The position numbers were made by a program, and so were the translations under genes. From contig CAZXYS010000017.1 of the NCBI GenBank assembly GCA_964645005.1, positions 17,593 through 81,592 of the forward strand: DNA of 64,000 bases. Direction: 5' to 3'. Under the pieces are notes generated by a model. That model was not told the DNA's origin. It did not search any database and saw only the letters and a list, made by a program, of their open reading frames with translations. Position 1 is the first letter of the stretch; every line of letters begins with the position of its first letter. The DNA is from CAZXYS01 sp964645005 (GTDB taxonomy: Bacteria; Bacteroidota; Ignavibacteria; Kapaibacteriales; UBA2268). Of the stretch, positions 18,784-27,333 are shown piece after piece.

Positions 18784-19905
18784 CTATTCAAAAAATTCCG
18801 CTGCCATCTCCGCAATTTCTATGCAGCAGGTCAATCCGGGTGATTCGATTCCTATCATATTTATCAGCCCGGGGAAGCCCTTGCCTGATTCTTCACTGAT
18901 TATGAAATCCCGGAATTGCCCGCCTTCTTTCTGCAATTTTGGGCGTATTCCCGATTGGCCGGGATAAATATCCTCCGGTTCAAGCTCCCTGACATAGCGG
19001 GAAGCCGCCGTATGGAATTTATCGTGCAGCTCTTCGGGAACAGAGTAATCCTGCATACGTTCATCCAGATAATGGACATCAGGACCCAATTTCAGCGAAC
19101 CATCCAATTCTTTAGTGATGTGGATGCCGAGGCTGCGAATATTTTTCTCCGGTACCGGGTAAATCAGGTGGTTAGCAAGATATTTCTTCGAATGTGCTAT
19201 CCTGAAATAATGCCCGCGGACAAAATTTATTCTGTAATTGTATTTATCAATGTCAATTCCGGCTTTTTCGGCTATAAGATCGGCATCCAGCCCCGCAGCA
19301 TTCACCACTCGTTGAACATTTACAGAAAAATTTTCACTATCAGGATCGGCAATCTCAACTTCCCAGCTATTACCAATATGCTGAAGGGATTTTACCTCAT
19401 GCTTCCAGGCAAAATCGCAACCATTCTCTATAGCTGATTGTTCAAAGCTCTGCATTAAGCTGTGGGAATCAACTATGCCAGTGGCGGGTGACCACAGAGC
19501 GCCCGCAGCTTTTATATAGGGTTCTTCTTTATTAATTTGCGAGGCGGTGATTTCAGTTATCCCTTCCGCACCATTACTCTTAGCCTGTCTGTATATCCGC
19601 TCCAAATCAATTAATTCCGTATTATTAACAGCTGCAATGTATTTACCGATTCTGTTGTGCGGGACATTTCTTTTTTTGCACCATTCATAAAGTCTTCTAT
19701 TCCCGGGCACACACAATTTTGCTTTTAAAGAATCTGAGGGATAATATATTCCGGCGTGTATAACTTCGCTGTTACGGGAACTCGTTTCCTGACCGAAAGA
19801 AGAATGTTTCTCCGTCAAAACAGTGTTCATCCCCAATGATGATAACTTCCAAGCAGTTGAAAGTCCAATTACCCCGCCCCCAATTATCAATACATCATAA
19901 TCCAT
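18784..19905 (-). CDS. FAD-dependent oxidoreductase, LhgO-like
   Basis: 373-residue protein of the D-amino-acid-oxidase/glycerol-3-phosphate-dehydrogenase fold. The dinucleotide-binding motif is VLIIGGGVIGLSTAW (residues 5-19), followed by EKHSSFGQETSSRNSEVIHA, which closely matches L-2-hydroxyglutarate dehydrogenase (LhgO)-type enzymes, and HAGIYYPSDSLKAKLC. A C-terminal SGIRPKLQKEGGQFRDFII and IGIESPGLT complete the family pattern. Likely oxidises a small 2-hydroxy acid and passes electrons to the quinone pool; the substrate is inferred only from family. Monocistronic. Confidence 0.8.
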   Translation of the reverse strand: MDYDVLIIGGGVIGLSTAWKLSSLGMNTVLTEKHSSFGQETSSRNSEVIHAGIYYPSDSLKAKLCVPGNRRLYEWCKKRNVPHNRIGKYIAAVNNTELIDLERIYRQAKSNGAEGITEITASQINKEEPYIKAAGALWSPATGIVDSHSLMQSFEQSAIENGCDFAWKHEVKSLQHIGNSWEVEIADPDSENFSVNVQRVVNAAGLDADLIAEKAGIDIDKYNYRINFVRGHYFRIAHSKKYLANHLIYPVPEKNIRSLGIHITKELDGSLKLGPDVHYLDERMQDYSVPEELHDKFHTAASRYVRELEPEDIYPGQSGIRPKLQKEGGQFRDFIISEESGKGFPGLINMIGIESPGLTCCIEIAEMAAEFFE

Positions 19906-20049
19906 TACTCTACCTGATTAAAAATTCGATTTTATCTTCAAAATTAAAGAATTTAATTTTATATAAAAACTAAAACGGATAGATAGCAATTATAGGATTG
20001 CAATCGATAAGTTTGTAGATATATATGTGGTTATATTCAATATTATCAA

Positions 20050-21999
20050 TTATTTACTGCCGTTGACCAGCTTTTCGTACTCTTCAATATATCTTTCTAT
20101 TGCATTGAACATACCCTTTGCTATATTGTTCTGCCCTGCATCGGAGATCAGGTAGCGCTCGTCATTCTTGTTGGAAAGAAACCCTGCCTCGAACAGAACA
20201 TTGGGCATTGAGGCTCCGACTAAAACATAGAATCCAGCTTGATTCACCCCCCTATTTTTCAGAGGAGTAGTTTTATCAACCTCTTCCTGCAGGATGCGGG
20301 CGAACTTCTCGCTTAGCTTTACGAAAGCACTTTGAGCCATTGCAGCAAGGATGAGTTCTTCTTCGGTAAGTTTTTTGTATTTGGATTTATCTTCTTCCAG
20401 CCGGATAACGGAGTTTTCCTTTTCGGCAACGCGAACGGCATCTTCATTCCTGCCGGGACGTAGTATGTAAGTCTCGAAACCATTGGAGGGCCAGGGTTTG
20501 TTAGGCATGGAATTCAGATGAATACTTATGAATAACTTGCCGTTGTTTTCATTTGCTATTTTACCGCGGCGATACAGCTCAATGAAAGTGTCGTCGTTCC
20601 TTGTCATTACAACTTTTGTCCGAGGCATGAATCTATTAATCAGAGTTTTAACTTTTTGAGCTATGGACAGCGCAAGGTCCTTTTCGTGATAGCCCCGTAT
20701 ACTGACAGCACCGGGATCCTTACCCCCATGACCCGGATCGAGAACGATAACATCCAGCTTCCACTTATCTTTATCAATTTTAATATCACTTAGATCAACA
20801 GGTGAATCTGCAGTATCGTGATCAATTGATTTTTTTTCTTCGGCAGGCGGCGGGGTTTTCAGCTTAGTCCCGTCGTGGTAAACATAGTAAATAAGCTCGG
20901 CTGGACCATTTCTCTCACAATTTAGCCTGGTCACATTGCCCCTGAGATCAATTTTATATAATATGAAATTTCTGATTATCTCCAGATGGACACTATCAAA
21001 AGGAAACACCCTCTCAATTTTAGAATAATCCGTAATTCCATTAATTACATCCGGTAAGCGAAGTATTAATTGTCCTTCCTTTATTTCAGGTTTGTGATAT
21101 TCGACAATAATGTCGTCGGCTTTAAGGTGAATTTCGGTAAGGGAATCTTTTGCTTGTGCATATATTTCAATGATTTTTGTCATATTTGCCGCAGGGGAAA
21201 AATTAGCCCCTGCAAGAAGATTTTGACTGTGGGAACTATTTACTTTTTCATCAACAGAAAAATCAGGCAGATGAAATATACTGCCGGATGTTTTTGAAGT
21301 GTCTTCAACATCATACTTACGACGATAATTCTTTAATTCTTCCCTTTTTAATTTTTTAGGTATTCTGTAATGGTACTCGTAATCCTGACTGTCTTTTTGT
21401 TTTATGTATTTATTTATTATAGGCTTAGAGTTCGAGTCAAGATTTGTTATATCATCATTTTCGTTAGATTCATTAGCATCATTTTTCTTTTTTTGATCTA
21501 AGTCATTTTCAATTTTCCGTAGTGATTCCTTTGATAAATTTGGGAAAATAGCTTTATATTTACTCTTATATTTTGAACTTTTTATGAAGATACTTTGTCT
21601 TGAAAAGCTTATATCATTGTCGCTGACTTCAGCTAATGAGATGAGATAATCGGGATATGGCAGATAAACTTTGTTGCCAACGAGAATCGCGGGGGAATTC
21701 ATTTTTGATATCCTGACGTTTTCATATTTTTCGTATAGCAGGTAATATGAATCCGGGGTGCATTTTATCCTTTTAAATCCACTTATGATCTCACCCTTGT
21801 TGACATAGAATTTATTATTCGGGAATATAAAATTAGCTGCATTTTCAGGGTCTATATACTCTTTGCCCCCAAAATCCCTTGTCGTTAATGTGCCAACTTG
21901 TTGATCATCAATATAAACAGCATAGTTACCCGCTATTAACCGGATCGCAGAGAAAAGTATAATAAAGATTATAATTTTTATGAATTTGGTCTTGTTCAT
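20050..21999 (-). CDS. N-acetylmuramoyl-L-alanine amidase (Amidase_3)
   Basis: 649-residue exported peptidoglycan amidase. Signal peptide at the N-terminus, copper-amine-oxidase-N/AMIN-like beta domains over the first about 350 residues with a charged linker (about 165-240), and a C-terminal zinc amidase domain from about 410. Zinc ligands and catalytic residues are visible: VLDPGHGGKDPG (His424), YHEKDLALSIA, LFISIHLNSMP and NVLFEAGFLSN. It cleaves the bond between MurNAc and the stem peptide, typically in cell separation. Longer than simple AmiC-type enzymes because of the N-terminal region. Single gene. Confidence 0.9.
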   Translation of the reverse strand: MNKTKFIKIIIFIILFSAIRLIAGNYAVYIDDQQVGTLTTRDFGGKEYIDPENAANFIFPNNKFYVNKGEIISGFKRIKCTPDSYYLLYEKYENVRISKMNSPAILVGNKVYLPYPDYLISLAEVSDNDISFSRQSIFIKSSKYKSKYKAIFPNLSKESLRKIENDLDQKKKNDANESNENDDITNLDSNSKPIINKYIKQKDSQDYEYHYRIPKKLKREELKNYRRKYDVEDTSKTSGSIFHLPDFSVDEKVNSSHSQNLLAGANFSPAANMTKIIEIYAQAKDSLTEIHLKADDIIVEYHKPEIKEGQLILRLPDVINGITDYSKIERVFPFDSVHLEIIRNFILYKIDLRGNVTRLNCERNGPAELIYYVYHDGTKLKTPPPAEEKKSIDHDTADSPVDLSDIKIDKDKWKLDVIVLDPGHGGKDPGAVSIRGYHEKDLALSIAQKVKTLINRFMPRTKVVMTRNDDTFIELYRRGKIANENNGKLFISIHLNSMPNKPWPSNGFETYILRPGRNEDAVRVAEKENSVIRLEEDKSKYKKLTEEELILAAMAQSAFVKLSEKFARILQEEVDKTTPLKNRGVNQAGFYVLVGASMPNVLFEAGFLSNKNDERYLISDAGQNNIAKGMFNAIERYIEEYEKLVNGSK

Positions 22000-22146
22000 C
22001 AGTTGCTGATAATGTCAAATATCTTTTAAAAATGTTCCGTTTTTTCCGCTACAAAATCAATAAATTTCGATTAAAATTCAAATTATAAAATAAAATTCTT
22101 CAATTTCCGGAACTAAACTATATTATATTAAAATACAATTAAAAAC

Positions 22147-22206
22147 AAGATCGAGCGGAACCAAAGTATGAAATTAAAATTAAAAATACAATCTTCGATT
22201 CCGCTC
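22147..22206 (-). terminator. possible terminator after the OB-fold lipoprotein
   Basis: On the minus strand GAGCGGAA (22206-22199) pairs with TTCCGCTC (22160-22153) and a T-rich tract follows. The 8-bp stem is perfect, but the loop is about 38 nt, so efficiency is uncertain. Confidence 0.4.
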
Positions 22207-22241
22207 AATCTCAAATTTTTGTTAGTGTGTGCTTTGTGTAA

Positions 22242-22967
22242 CTACATAGCTTTATCAGCTTCCGTTTTGTTTCCCCCGGCGATCTCACCTTCAACCAGAA
22301 TAACATCGTAAGTATAACCGGCTCCGAAATCCTGATCCAAAGCTACGGTGCCTTCTACAGTGACAACATCGCCTACATTGACGAAATCCTGAGTAGTTAC
22401 AGTCAGATCAAAGTTTTCTTTCGTACCCGTACCATCCTGAATATGAAGCCAGTTTTTATTCAGGATATTGGGATTGAATTTTGTGACTTCGCCTCTTATG
22501 CGAACTGTCTCACCATCATAGGATTTTTTGTTTTCATATAATTCTTTAATTGTTATACCATTCTTTGCCGGTTCAACATCGATTTTCTTATCTTTTTGTG
22601 TCTTAATTTCCGGATGTTTTTGTGCCGTCATCTTTTGTTGTCCGTGATTCTTAGTTATATCTTCGACAAAAAGAATGGTTTCAAAAGTCTGATCAAATGT
22701 TTTGCTGTGGAAATCCTTCATTTCCGTAGCTTGCGAGAAATATAGAGTATCATCCGGCTCTACATCAATAACTGTTGCAGCAATCCAAAAAGTTTCACCG
22801 CCTTCGGTGACTTTCATGTAAGAATATTTATCAGTGTCTTTCTTTTCTTTCACTATCACCTGATGAACACCTTCAGGCAAATCAGGCTTTTCAGCTTCTT
22901 TGCTGTTGCAGGCTGCAGCTAATCCAATGATTATTACAGTTATTAGTATTTGGTGTATTATTTTCAT
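22242..22967 (-). CDS. OB-fold periplasmic lipoprotein
   Basis: 241-residue lipoprotein (lipobox-like AAAC). Residues about 30-100 form a beta-rich domain (GVHQVIVKEKKDTDKYSYMK, ETFWIAATVIDVEPDD). Residues about 140-235 resemble an OB fold of the nucleic-acid-binding/YgiW type (GETVRIRGEVTKFNPNILNK, WLHIQDGTG, VGDVVTVEGTVALD). Similar two-domain lipoproteins accompany cytochrome or metal-handling genes, but no specific function is known here. A Fur-box-like palindrome lies 91 bp upstream of its start, pointing to iron-responsive control. Confidence 0.65.
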   Translation of the reverse strand: MKIIHQILITVIIIGLAAACNSKEAEKPDLPEGVHQVIVKEKKDTDKYSYMKVTEGGETFWIAATVIDVEPDDTLYFSQATEMKDFHSKTFDQTFETILFVEDITKNHGQQKMTAQKHPEIKTQKDKKIDVEPAKNGITIKELYENKKSYDGETVRIRGEVTKFNPNILNKNWLHIQDGTGTKENFDLTVTTQDFVNVGDVVTVEGTVALDQDFGAGYTYDVILVEGEIAGGNKTEADKAM

Positions 22968-23057
22968 TTTAATTACCTACTTTTTAAAAAATATTTATTT
23001 TACAAATTATAAAAATCTTTCTTATTAATAAAGTTTTAAAGATTTGGATAAAATATC

Positions 23058-23076
23058 GATAATGATTCTCATTTAT
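23058..23076 (-). promoter_or_regulatory. Fur-box-like operator
   Basis: GATAATGATTCTCATTTAT matches the 19-bp Fur consensus at 14 of 19 positions and contains the inverted pair AATGA/TCATT. It lies about 90 bp before the start of the OB-fold lipoprotein on the minus strand. No fur gene is present in the window. Confidence 0.4.
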
Positions 23077-23248
23077 TTTCCTTTTTTCAAAATATTTATT
23101 GATTATGGATAAATATTTGGAACCAATTTATAATCAATAACTTAAATCCCGCAGCCAAAATACAACCGTAAATTTTTAAGAAAAATATTAAAAGAATTAT
23201 GAAATTTGAAAATTTCCATTATAGTAATATAGTCTTAGGAAATATTGA

Positions 23249-23625
23249 TTTGGTAGATTATGCGGTGAGAAGCAAAAGAAGCTTGGCAGAGATGTAAATC
23301 CTTCATATATCTGGCGTTATGTTAAGAAGCTGAAGCAGGTTAATGTCAATATTTTCAAAAAAAGCAAATTACTTGAAATACTGGATGACAGCGTTATCGT
23401 ACAGGATTCCGAGGGGCAAAAGATTTCTGTTCCGGTCGATACGGTTGTTCTCGCTAATCCTCTTCAGCCTAATAATGATTTAGCCGAGCATCCTGCGAGG
23501 AGCTATGTCCCGATAAAGACCCTGCCGGTTTTTCTAACAAAATGTGGGAAGTTTCGGCGCGTGATACCGGAAGAGCATACATAAAGATGATCGATCCAAA
23601 TCAATCTATCGAATGGTTTAACTGA
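23249..23625 (+). pseudogene. relics of a flavin oxidoreductase and an unknown gene
   Basis: Starting right after a TGA at 23246, one frame reads open to the stop at 23582-23584 without a start codon: KLGRDVNPSYIWRYVKKLKQ, VNIFKKSKLLEILDDSVIVQ and VDTVVLANPLQPNNDLAE. This is the style of the NAD(P)-binding C-terminal part of FAD-dependent enoate/NADH oxidoreductases. A shifted frame (23542-23625) continues as MWEVSARDTGRAYIKMIDP to a stop at 23623-23625, so frameshift or fusion has scrambled the end. No functional product expected. Confidence 0.55.
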
Positions 23626-23677
23626 GCTTTTAACATGATTATTGTTAGTTATAAAATATGTTTAAACAAAAAAATAA

Positions 23678-23839
23678 ATGAACACAATCAGCGAGAGAAA
23701 CGAAGGCATTAGGTTCTGCGTTTCATTAGCACACCGGGAACAATTTATGGAACTGGAACATAGATTGAAGATATTCAACGAGCATTACGGATATCTATCT
23801 CAAATACCTGAGGATGCAAGCCCGAGTTTGATATTATGA
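23678..23839 (+). CDS. short ORF of unknown function
   Basis: 53-codon ORF (MNTISERNEGIRFCVSLAHR to a TGA at 23837). No ribosome-binding site, no recognised domain and no homology I can name. It sits in the decayed stretch before the sigma-54 regulator and may be another gene remnant rather than a real gene. Confidence 0.2.
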   Translation: MNTISERNEGIRFCVSLAHREQFMELEHRLKIFNEHYGYLSQIPEDASPSLIL

Positions 23840-23992
23840 AATAATTGGGAAATCCAATCTTAGTCACACCTCAAAAAACCAAATATCTAGACTTATTATG
23901 TAAATTTAAAAAAAATCCTTTTGCTTAACAAATTTATATTTCTGTCTTAAAACTTTTTTCTTTTCGTTCGTTTCTATAGAAAAGTAAGAATA

Positions 23993-24006
23993 TTGCAGAA
24001 TTGCAA
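23993..24006. promoter_or_regulatory. TTGCA-N4-TGCAA palindrome at the regulator start
   Basis: TTGCAGAATTGCAA overlaps the ATG (24006) of the sigma-54 activator. The same TTGCA-N4-TGCAA layout recurs at 25362-25375 and, with one mismatch, at 25395-25408. Position over the start codon suggests autorepression by the regulator's Fis-type helix-turn-helix (inference). Confidence 0.45.
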
Positions 24007-25361
24007 TGACACAGGATATATCCACCATAGAACTTACTGCAGACAAGCTGCTTACCATCGTAAACGGCATTTCCGACGGCGTCCTTGCTATAGATACTCA
24101 CTTTAACGTTACATTCATTAACAGCGCCGCAGAAAACATCCTTGAGATTGATTCAGAGAATGCTGTCGGCAAGAAATGCTGCGAAATAATGAGCACTGAA
24201 CGCTGCGACAAAAGATGTCCGCTAAAAGCCACAATGAGAACCGGCAAACCGATAATCAATCAATCGGTATGCATGACTAAAAACAAAAAGCGCCTGCCGC
24301 TAAGCATATCGACTTCAGCGCTAAGGGATGATAATGGTCAGATCATCGGCGGCGTCGAAACCTTCCGCGACCTTAGTTTAGTGGAAACCCTTCGTAAGGA
24401 ACTGGAACAATCTTACACCTTCGAAGATATGATTGGTCGCAGCAAACCTATGAAAGACCTGTTCAATCTCGTAAAAATAGTCGCCCAATCTGATTCCACT
24501 GTATTTATCGAGGGCGAGAGCGGCTCCGGCAAAGAACTCGTTGCTAAAGCTCTTCATTCCCTAAGCTCAAGGAAAAACATGCCATTCGTTACAGTTAACT
24601 GTTCGGCGCTGCCGGATACCCTGCTGGAATCAGAATTATTCGGTTATAAAGCAGGCGCCTTCACCGATGCCAAAAAAGACAAGAAAGGAAGGTTCGATGC
24701 AGCATCCGGCGGCACTATCTTTCTCGATGAAATAGGCGAATTATCCCAGTTGATCCAGGTAAAGCTTCTACGCGTCATCCAGGAAAAAGAATACGAGCCG
24801 CTCGGCGGCATCCAACCTGAAAAAGCGAATGTCCGGATAATAACAGCAACCAACCAGAACCTTTCCCAAAAAGTGAAGGAAGGCAAATTCCGTAAAGATT
24901 TTTATTACCGGATAAACGTAATAAGAATTTACGTTCCACCCCTGTGCGAGAGAAGAGAGGATATACCGCTTCTGATTGATCACATCATAGGAAAATTCAA
25001 TCAGCTATATTCAAAAAATATTGCGGGCATTAGTCCTTATGCCATGAGTCAACTCATGAATTACGACTTCCCCGGCAATGTCCGAGAACTCGAGAATATT
25101 ATTGAGCACTCCTTTGTTATAAGTCCCGGCGGTATCATCCGCCCGGAGCACCTGCCCGAACAATTCCAGGAGAATCAGTCCATCCCAGCCGTAGAGATAG
25201 CTTCTGATCTGAAGGAAATGGAGGGGCTTTTCCTTATCGCCGCCCTGAAAAGAAACAACTGGAACCGCCAAAAAACCGCTAAAGAACTCAATATTAACCC
25301 TTCTACCCTCTACCGCAAATTAAAGAAACTCAACATGAAACCACCAAACAACAAATCATAA
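24006..25361 (+). CDS. sigma-54 activator with Cys-PAS sensor
   Basis: 451-residue bacterial enhancer-binding protein. An N-terminal PAS domain (about 12-125) contains Cys58/59, Cys67, Cys71 in GKKCCEIMSTERCDKRCPL, a cluster that could bind a metal or Fe-S centre, or sense redox. The AAA+ domain (about 140-370) has Walker A GESGSGKE, the GAFTDA loop (217-222, a variant of GAFTGA that contacts sigma-54), and arginine-finger region LCERREDIPLL. A Fis-type helix-turn-helix (NWNRQKTAKELNINPSTLYR) ends the protein. Precedes the DUF2173/sulfur genes on the same strand and probably activates them; TTGCA-N4-TGCAA sites flank it. Confidence 0.88.
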   Translation: MTQDISTIELTADKLLTIVNGISDGVLAIDTHFNVTFINSAAENILEIDSENAVGKKCCEIMSTERCDKRCPLKATMRTGKPIINQSVCMTKNKKRLPLSISTSALRDDNGQIIGGVETFRDLSLVETLRKELEQSYTFEDMIGRSKPMKDLFNLVKIVAQSDSTVFIEGESGSGKELVAKALHSLSSRKNMPFVTVNCSALPDTLLESELFGYKAGAFTDAKKDKKGRFDAASGGTIFLDEIGELSQLIQVKLLRVIQEKEYEPLGGIQPEKANVRIITATNQNLSQKVKEGKFRKDFYYRINVIRIYVPPLCERREDIPLLIDHIIGKFNQLYSKNIAGISPYAMSQLMNYDFPGNVRELENIIEHSFVISPGGIIRPEHLPEQFQENQSIPAVEIASDLKEMEGLFLIAALKRNNWNRQKTAKELNINPSTLYRKLKKLNMKPPNNKS

Positions 25362-25408
25362 TTGCAATTATGCAATAATTCCGTATAAAAATTTTTGCAA
25401 TAATGCAT
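25362..25408. promoter_or_regulatory. tandem TTGCA-N4-TGCA(A/T) sites, candidate enhancer
   Basis: TTGCAATTATGCAA (25362-25375) and TTGCAATAATGCAT (25395-25408) have centres 33 bp apart, three helical turns. They begin right after the regulator stop and lie 160-210 bp before the DUF2173 gene, where sigma-54 enhancers usually lie. A weak -24-like TGGCAT occurs at 25508-25513 but lacks a good -12 GC, so the promoter itself is unproven. Confidence 0.5.
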
Positions 25409-25569
25409 TAATATTGCCAACGAGCAATATAAAAGCCGCGCCAGTTCTTTTTCTAACGCATTATTATCATTATACTTATAAACCTTCCCCCAGATTTTTA
25501 ATAATTATGGCATTTAATTTTTACAAATAAAAGAAAGTAGCTTTAATAATATTTAAAGGGGTAAAAAAA

Positions 25570-25926
25570 ATGATCGGACTCGATAACATAATGAAGCTCC
25601 CCGGTTTCATTGCAGCAGGACAATTCGATGAAAATGGTAATCCAATCCGCACTGTTGGTAACCTTACGGAAAAAATGAGCCTGATGGCAGCAAAAATGTC
25701 AGCCTATAATAATACTCACTTTAGTCAACAGATTGCAGAATTTATGGAAAGAACCGGCAAAGGCTGCAAACAGCTTAACGGCTGGGGATTTTGGTGCGAT
25801 AAAGTTGCAATTTGCGCAATAGGCAGGACTCTTGTAGTAGTAGAAACTTCCAAAGTAAATTTCAATCAGTTAATGACTGATCTATTGGATGAAAAGCCTA
25901 CTGGGCCTAAACCAATGAACAATTAA
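25570..25926 (+). CDS. DUF2173 family protein
   Basis: 118 residues matching the DUF2173 pattern: MIGLDNIMKLPGFIAAGQFD at the start, a charged GNLTEKMSLMAAKMSAYNN helix and a closing beta segment (AICAIGRTLVVVETSKVNF). These roadblock-like small cytoplasmic proteins recur in gene clusters for sulfur oxidation and Hdr-like complexes; their biochemical role is unknown. First gene after the sigma-54 regulator and its tandem sites; AAAGGGG precedes the ATG. Followed 42 bp later by the four-Cys mini-protein. Confidence 0.75.
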   Translation: MIGLDNIMKLPGFIAAGQFDENGNPIRTVGNLTEKMSLMAAKMSAYNNTHFSQQIAEFMERTGKGCKQLNGWGFWCDKVAICAIGRTLVVVETSKVNFNQLMTDLLDEKPTGPKPMNN

Positions 25927-25968
25927 CTTATAAGCGTTTTAATGTTAATCTAATAGACGGAGGATACA

Positions 25969-26190
25969 ATGATACAAGAAAATATACCTGAAGAAGATTA
26001 TCAGGAAGAATATCCCGGAAAAGATATTCTTGGAAGGGGCATTAAGCATCCGGGTGCAAGACCTATGAAAGTTGTAGTGGACAAAGACGGATGCTGGTGG
26101 CTTTGCGATGAGCCTGTAGATCCTGATCTTCCTTATGAAGATCAGAAATGCTGGCGATGCAAAGACATGGCGTTCACCCGGAATGATTGA
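25969..26190 (+). CDS. four-cysteine mini-protein
   Basis: 73-residue acidic protein with a strong ribosome-binding site (GGAGG 8 nt before ATG). Cys42 and Cys46 (GCWWLCDEP) and Cys61 and Cys64 (KCWRCKDM) form a CX3C/CX2C set suited to zinc, iron or an Fe-S ligand, embedded in tryptophans. The N-terminal third is Glu-rich and likely disordered. I do not recognise a named family. Position between DUF2173 and DsrE/TusA suggests a small accessory or redox carrier of the sulfur system. Two MITE-like insertions separate it from dsrE. Confidence 0.6.
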   Translation: MIQENIPEEDYQEEYPGKDILGRGIKHPGARPMKVVVDKDGCWWLCDEPVDPDLPYEDQKCWRCKDMAFTRND

Positions 26191-26210
26191 TCATTCTCAG
26201 GACATTCTTT

Positions 26211-26373
26211 AACCCGGATGTTTCAATAGAGAATCACAATTATTTGAAATTATCTGTAACAGCAAGCTTTAGCTTGCTGCAAATTCAAAGTTTATCAGTT
26301 CCCTTGCAAAGTGCTAAAGCACTTTGTTGCATACGCTTACAAACATAAATTTTTCTATTGAATTATTTGGGTT
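26211..26373 (-). mobile_element. MITE family 1, copy 1 (inverted)
   Basis: About 163 bp with terminal inverted repeats: AACCCGGATGTTTCAATAGA at the left and, reverse-complemented, AACCCAAATAATTCAATAGA at the right. Two internal hairpins: AGCAAGCTTTAGCTTGCT and CAAAGTGCTAAAGCACTTTG. Same family as the copies at 32936, 42331 and 44459 but in the opposite orientation. Non-coding. Confidence 0.75.
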
Positions 26374-26420
26374 TAAGAAATATTCATTGACAGTTTTATT
26401 AAAACCGCTCAATATGTAAA

Positions 26421-26551
26421 GAGGCTGTCCCATAAAGGAGATGATTGTGTCACATTTCAACTCCGCTCAGTGCGACACTCTTATTAACACTTGTTTTTGT
26501 CATCCTGAGTGGAGTCAAAAGATGTAAATAAACGACTTATGAAACAGCCCC
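26421..26551. mobile_element. second MITE-like element, 131 bp
   Basis: Imperfect terminal inverted repeats: GAGGCTGTCCCATAA at 26421 and, reverse-complemented, GGGGCTGTTTCATAA at the right end (12 of 15 match). These ends resemble those of full transposons carrying GGGGCTG termini. Inside are AT-rich sequence and no ORF. It lies between the four-Cys mini-protein and dsrE. Confidence 0.55.
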
Positions 26552-26626
26552 AACAATAGAAAATATAATAACAATAATCTGCCGGATCAGATTTATTATA
26601 GACTAATTAATAATTCGGAGGATTTC

Positions 26627-27052
26627 ATGGGTAAAAAAATGACCATAGGTCTTTGTTCAGGTGGTATAGACAAACTCACTGCCGCCGGTATAATTCTGGG
26701 CGGAGCTGCTGCGGATGATCTGGATGTCGAAGTGTTCATTCTGTTGAATGCGGCACGCTCTTTTAAAAAGGAATTTGCCGAAAATCCCAAAGAATTACTG
26801 AAACTCGCGGAGAATGATGAACTCAGAGGAGAATTCCTGCAATCATTAGACAAGCTCAAAGTGGATTGTTGTATTGATTCTTTCAGAAAAGCCAAGAAAA
26901 TGGCTAATGTAAAGATCCACGTTTGCGGCACTGCAGGAAAGATCTGGGGCTGTGAAAAACTTGAAGATTTTGCCAATATCGTAGATGATATATGCGGTAT
27001 CAGCGAATATATAACATCAATTGAAGAAGCAGACATGCATTTGTTTGTTTAA
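26627..27052 (+). CDS. DsrE/F-like sulfur-relay protein
   Basis: 141-residue member of the DsrE/DsrF/DsrH superfamily: MTIGLCSGGIDKLTAAGIIL, VEVFILLNAARSF, and a late VKIHVCGTAGKIWGC with Cys100 in the place of the persulfide-carrying cysteine; Cys10, 81, 82, 109 and 123 are extra. Such proteins accept or deliver sulfane sulfur with TusA. It starts an operon with GGAGG before the ATG; tusA follows 24 bp later. The divergent sequence makes the exact DsrE subtype uncertain. Cytoplasmic. Confidence 0.85.
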   Translation: MGKKMTIGLCSGGIDKLTAAGIILGGAAADDLDVEVFILLNAARSFKKEFAENPKELLKLAENDELRGEFLQSLDKLKVDCCIDSFRKAKKMANVKIHVCGTAGKIWGCEKLEDFANIVDDICGISEYITSIEEADMHLFV

Positions 27053-27076
27053 TATCACAAAAAGAGGAGAATAATT

Positions 27077-27328
27077 ATGAGTACCGAAGAACTGCAAACC
27101 ATCGAGGCGGACAGAATAGTTGATGCAAGAGGTACAGCCTGTCCCGGACCATTGCTGGCAGCAAAAGAAAACATCGGAGATATTAGCTCAGGCGAGATCA
27201 TGGCGGTAATTTCCTCGGACGAGGGAACTAAAAGAGATGTACCCAAATGGGCAAAAAAGAAAGGTCATGAATACCTTGGAACAGTTGATGAATCAGGCTA
27301 TTTCACAATTTATCTCAAAAAGAAATAA
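27077..27328 (+). CDS. tusA: TusA-family sulfur carrier
   Basis: 83-residue TusA/SirA-type protein. DARGTACPGPLLAAKENI holds the diagnostic CPxP with the persulfide cysteine Cys22; the later IMAVISSDEGTKRDVPKWAK is the conserved second half of the fold. It shuttles sulfur as a protein persulfide between sulfurtransferases and, in sulfur-metabolising organisms, to or from Dsr or Hdr-like enzymes. Preceded by AGGAGA and set between dsrE and the MvhD-like gene, which fixes its role to this redox operon rather than to tRNA thiolation. Confidence 0.92.
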   Translation: MSTEELQTIEADRIVDARGTACPGPLLAAKENIGDISSGEIMAVISSDEGTKRDVPKWAKKKGHEYLGTVDESGYFTIYLKKK

Positions 27329-27333
27329 GTAAA

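Noticed and set aside
25508..25524. sigma-54 promoter TGGCATTTAATTTTTAC before the DUF2173 gene
   Set aside because: The -24 TGGCA is good, but the -12 element lacks GC; too weak to list as a promoter.
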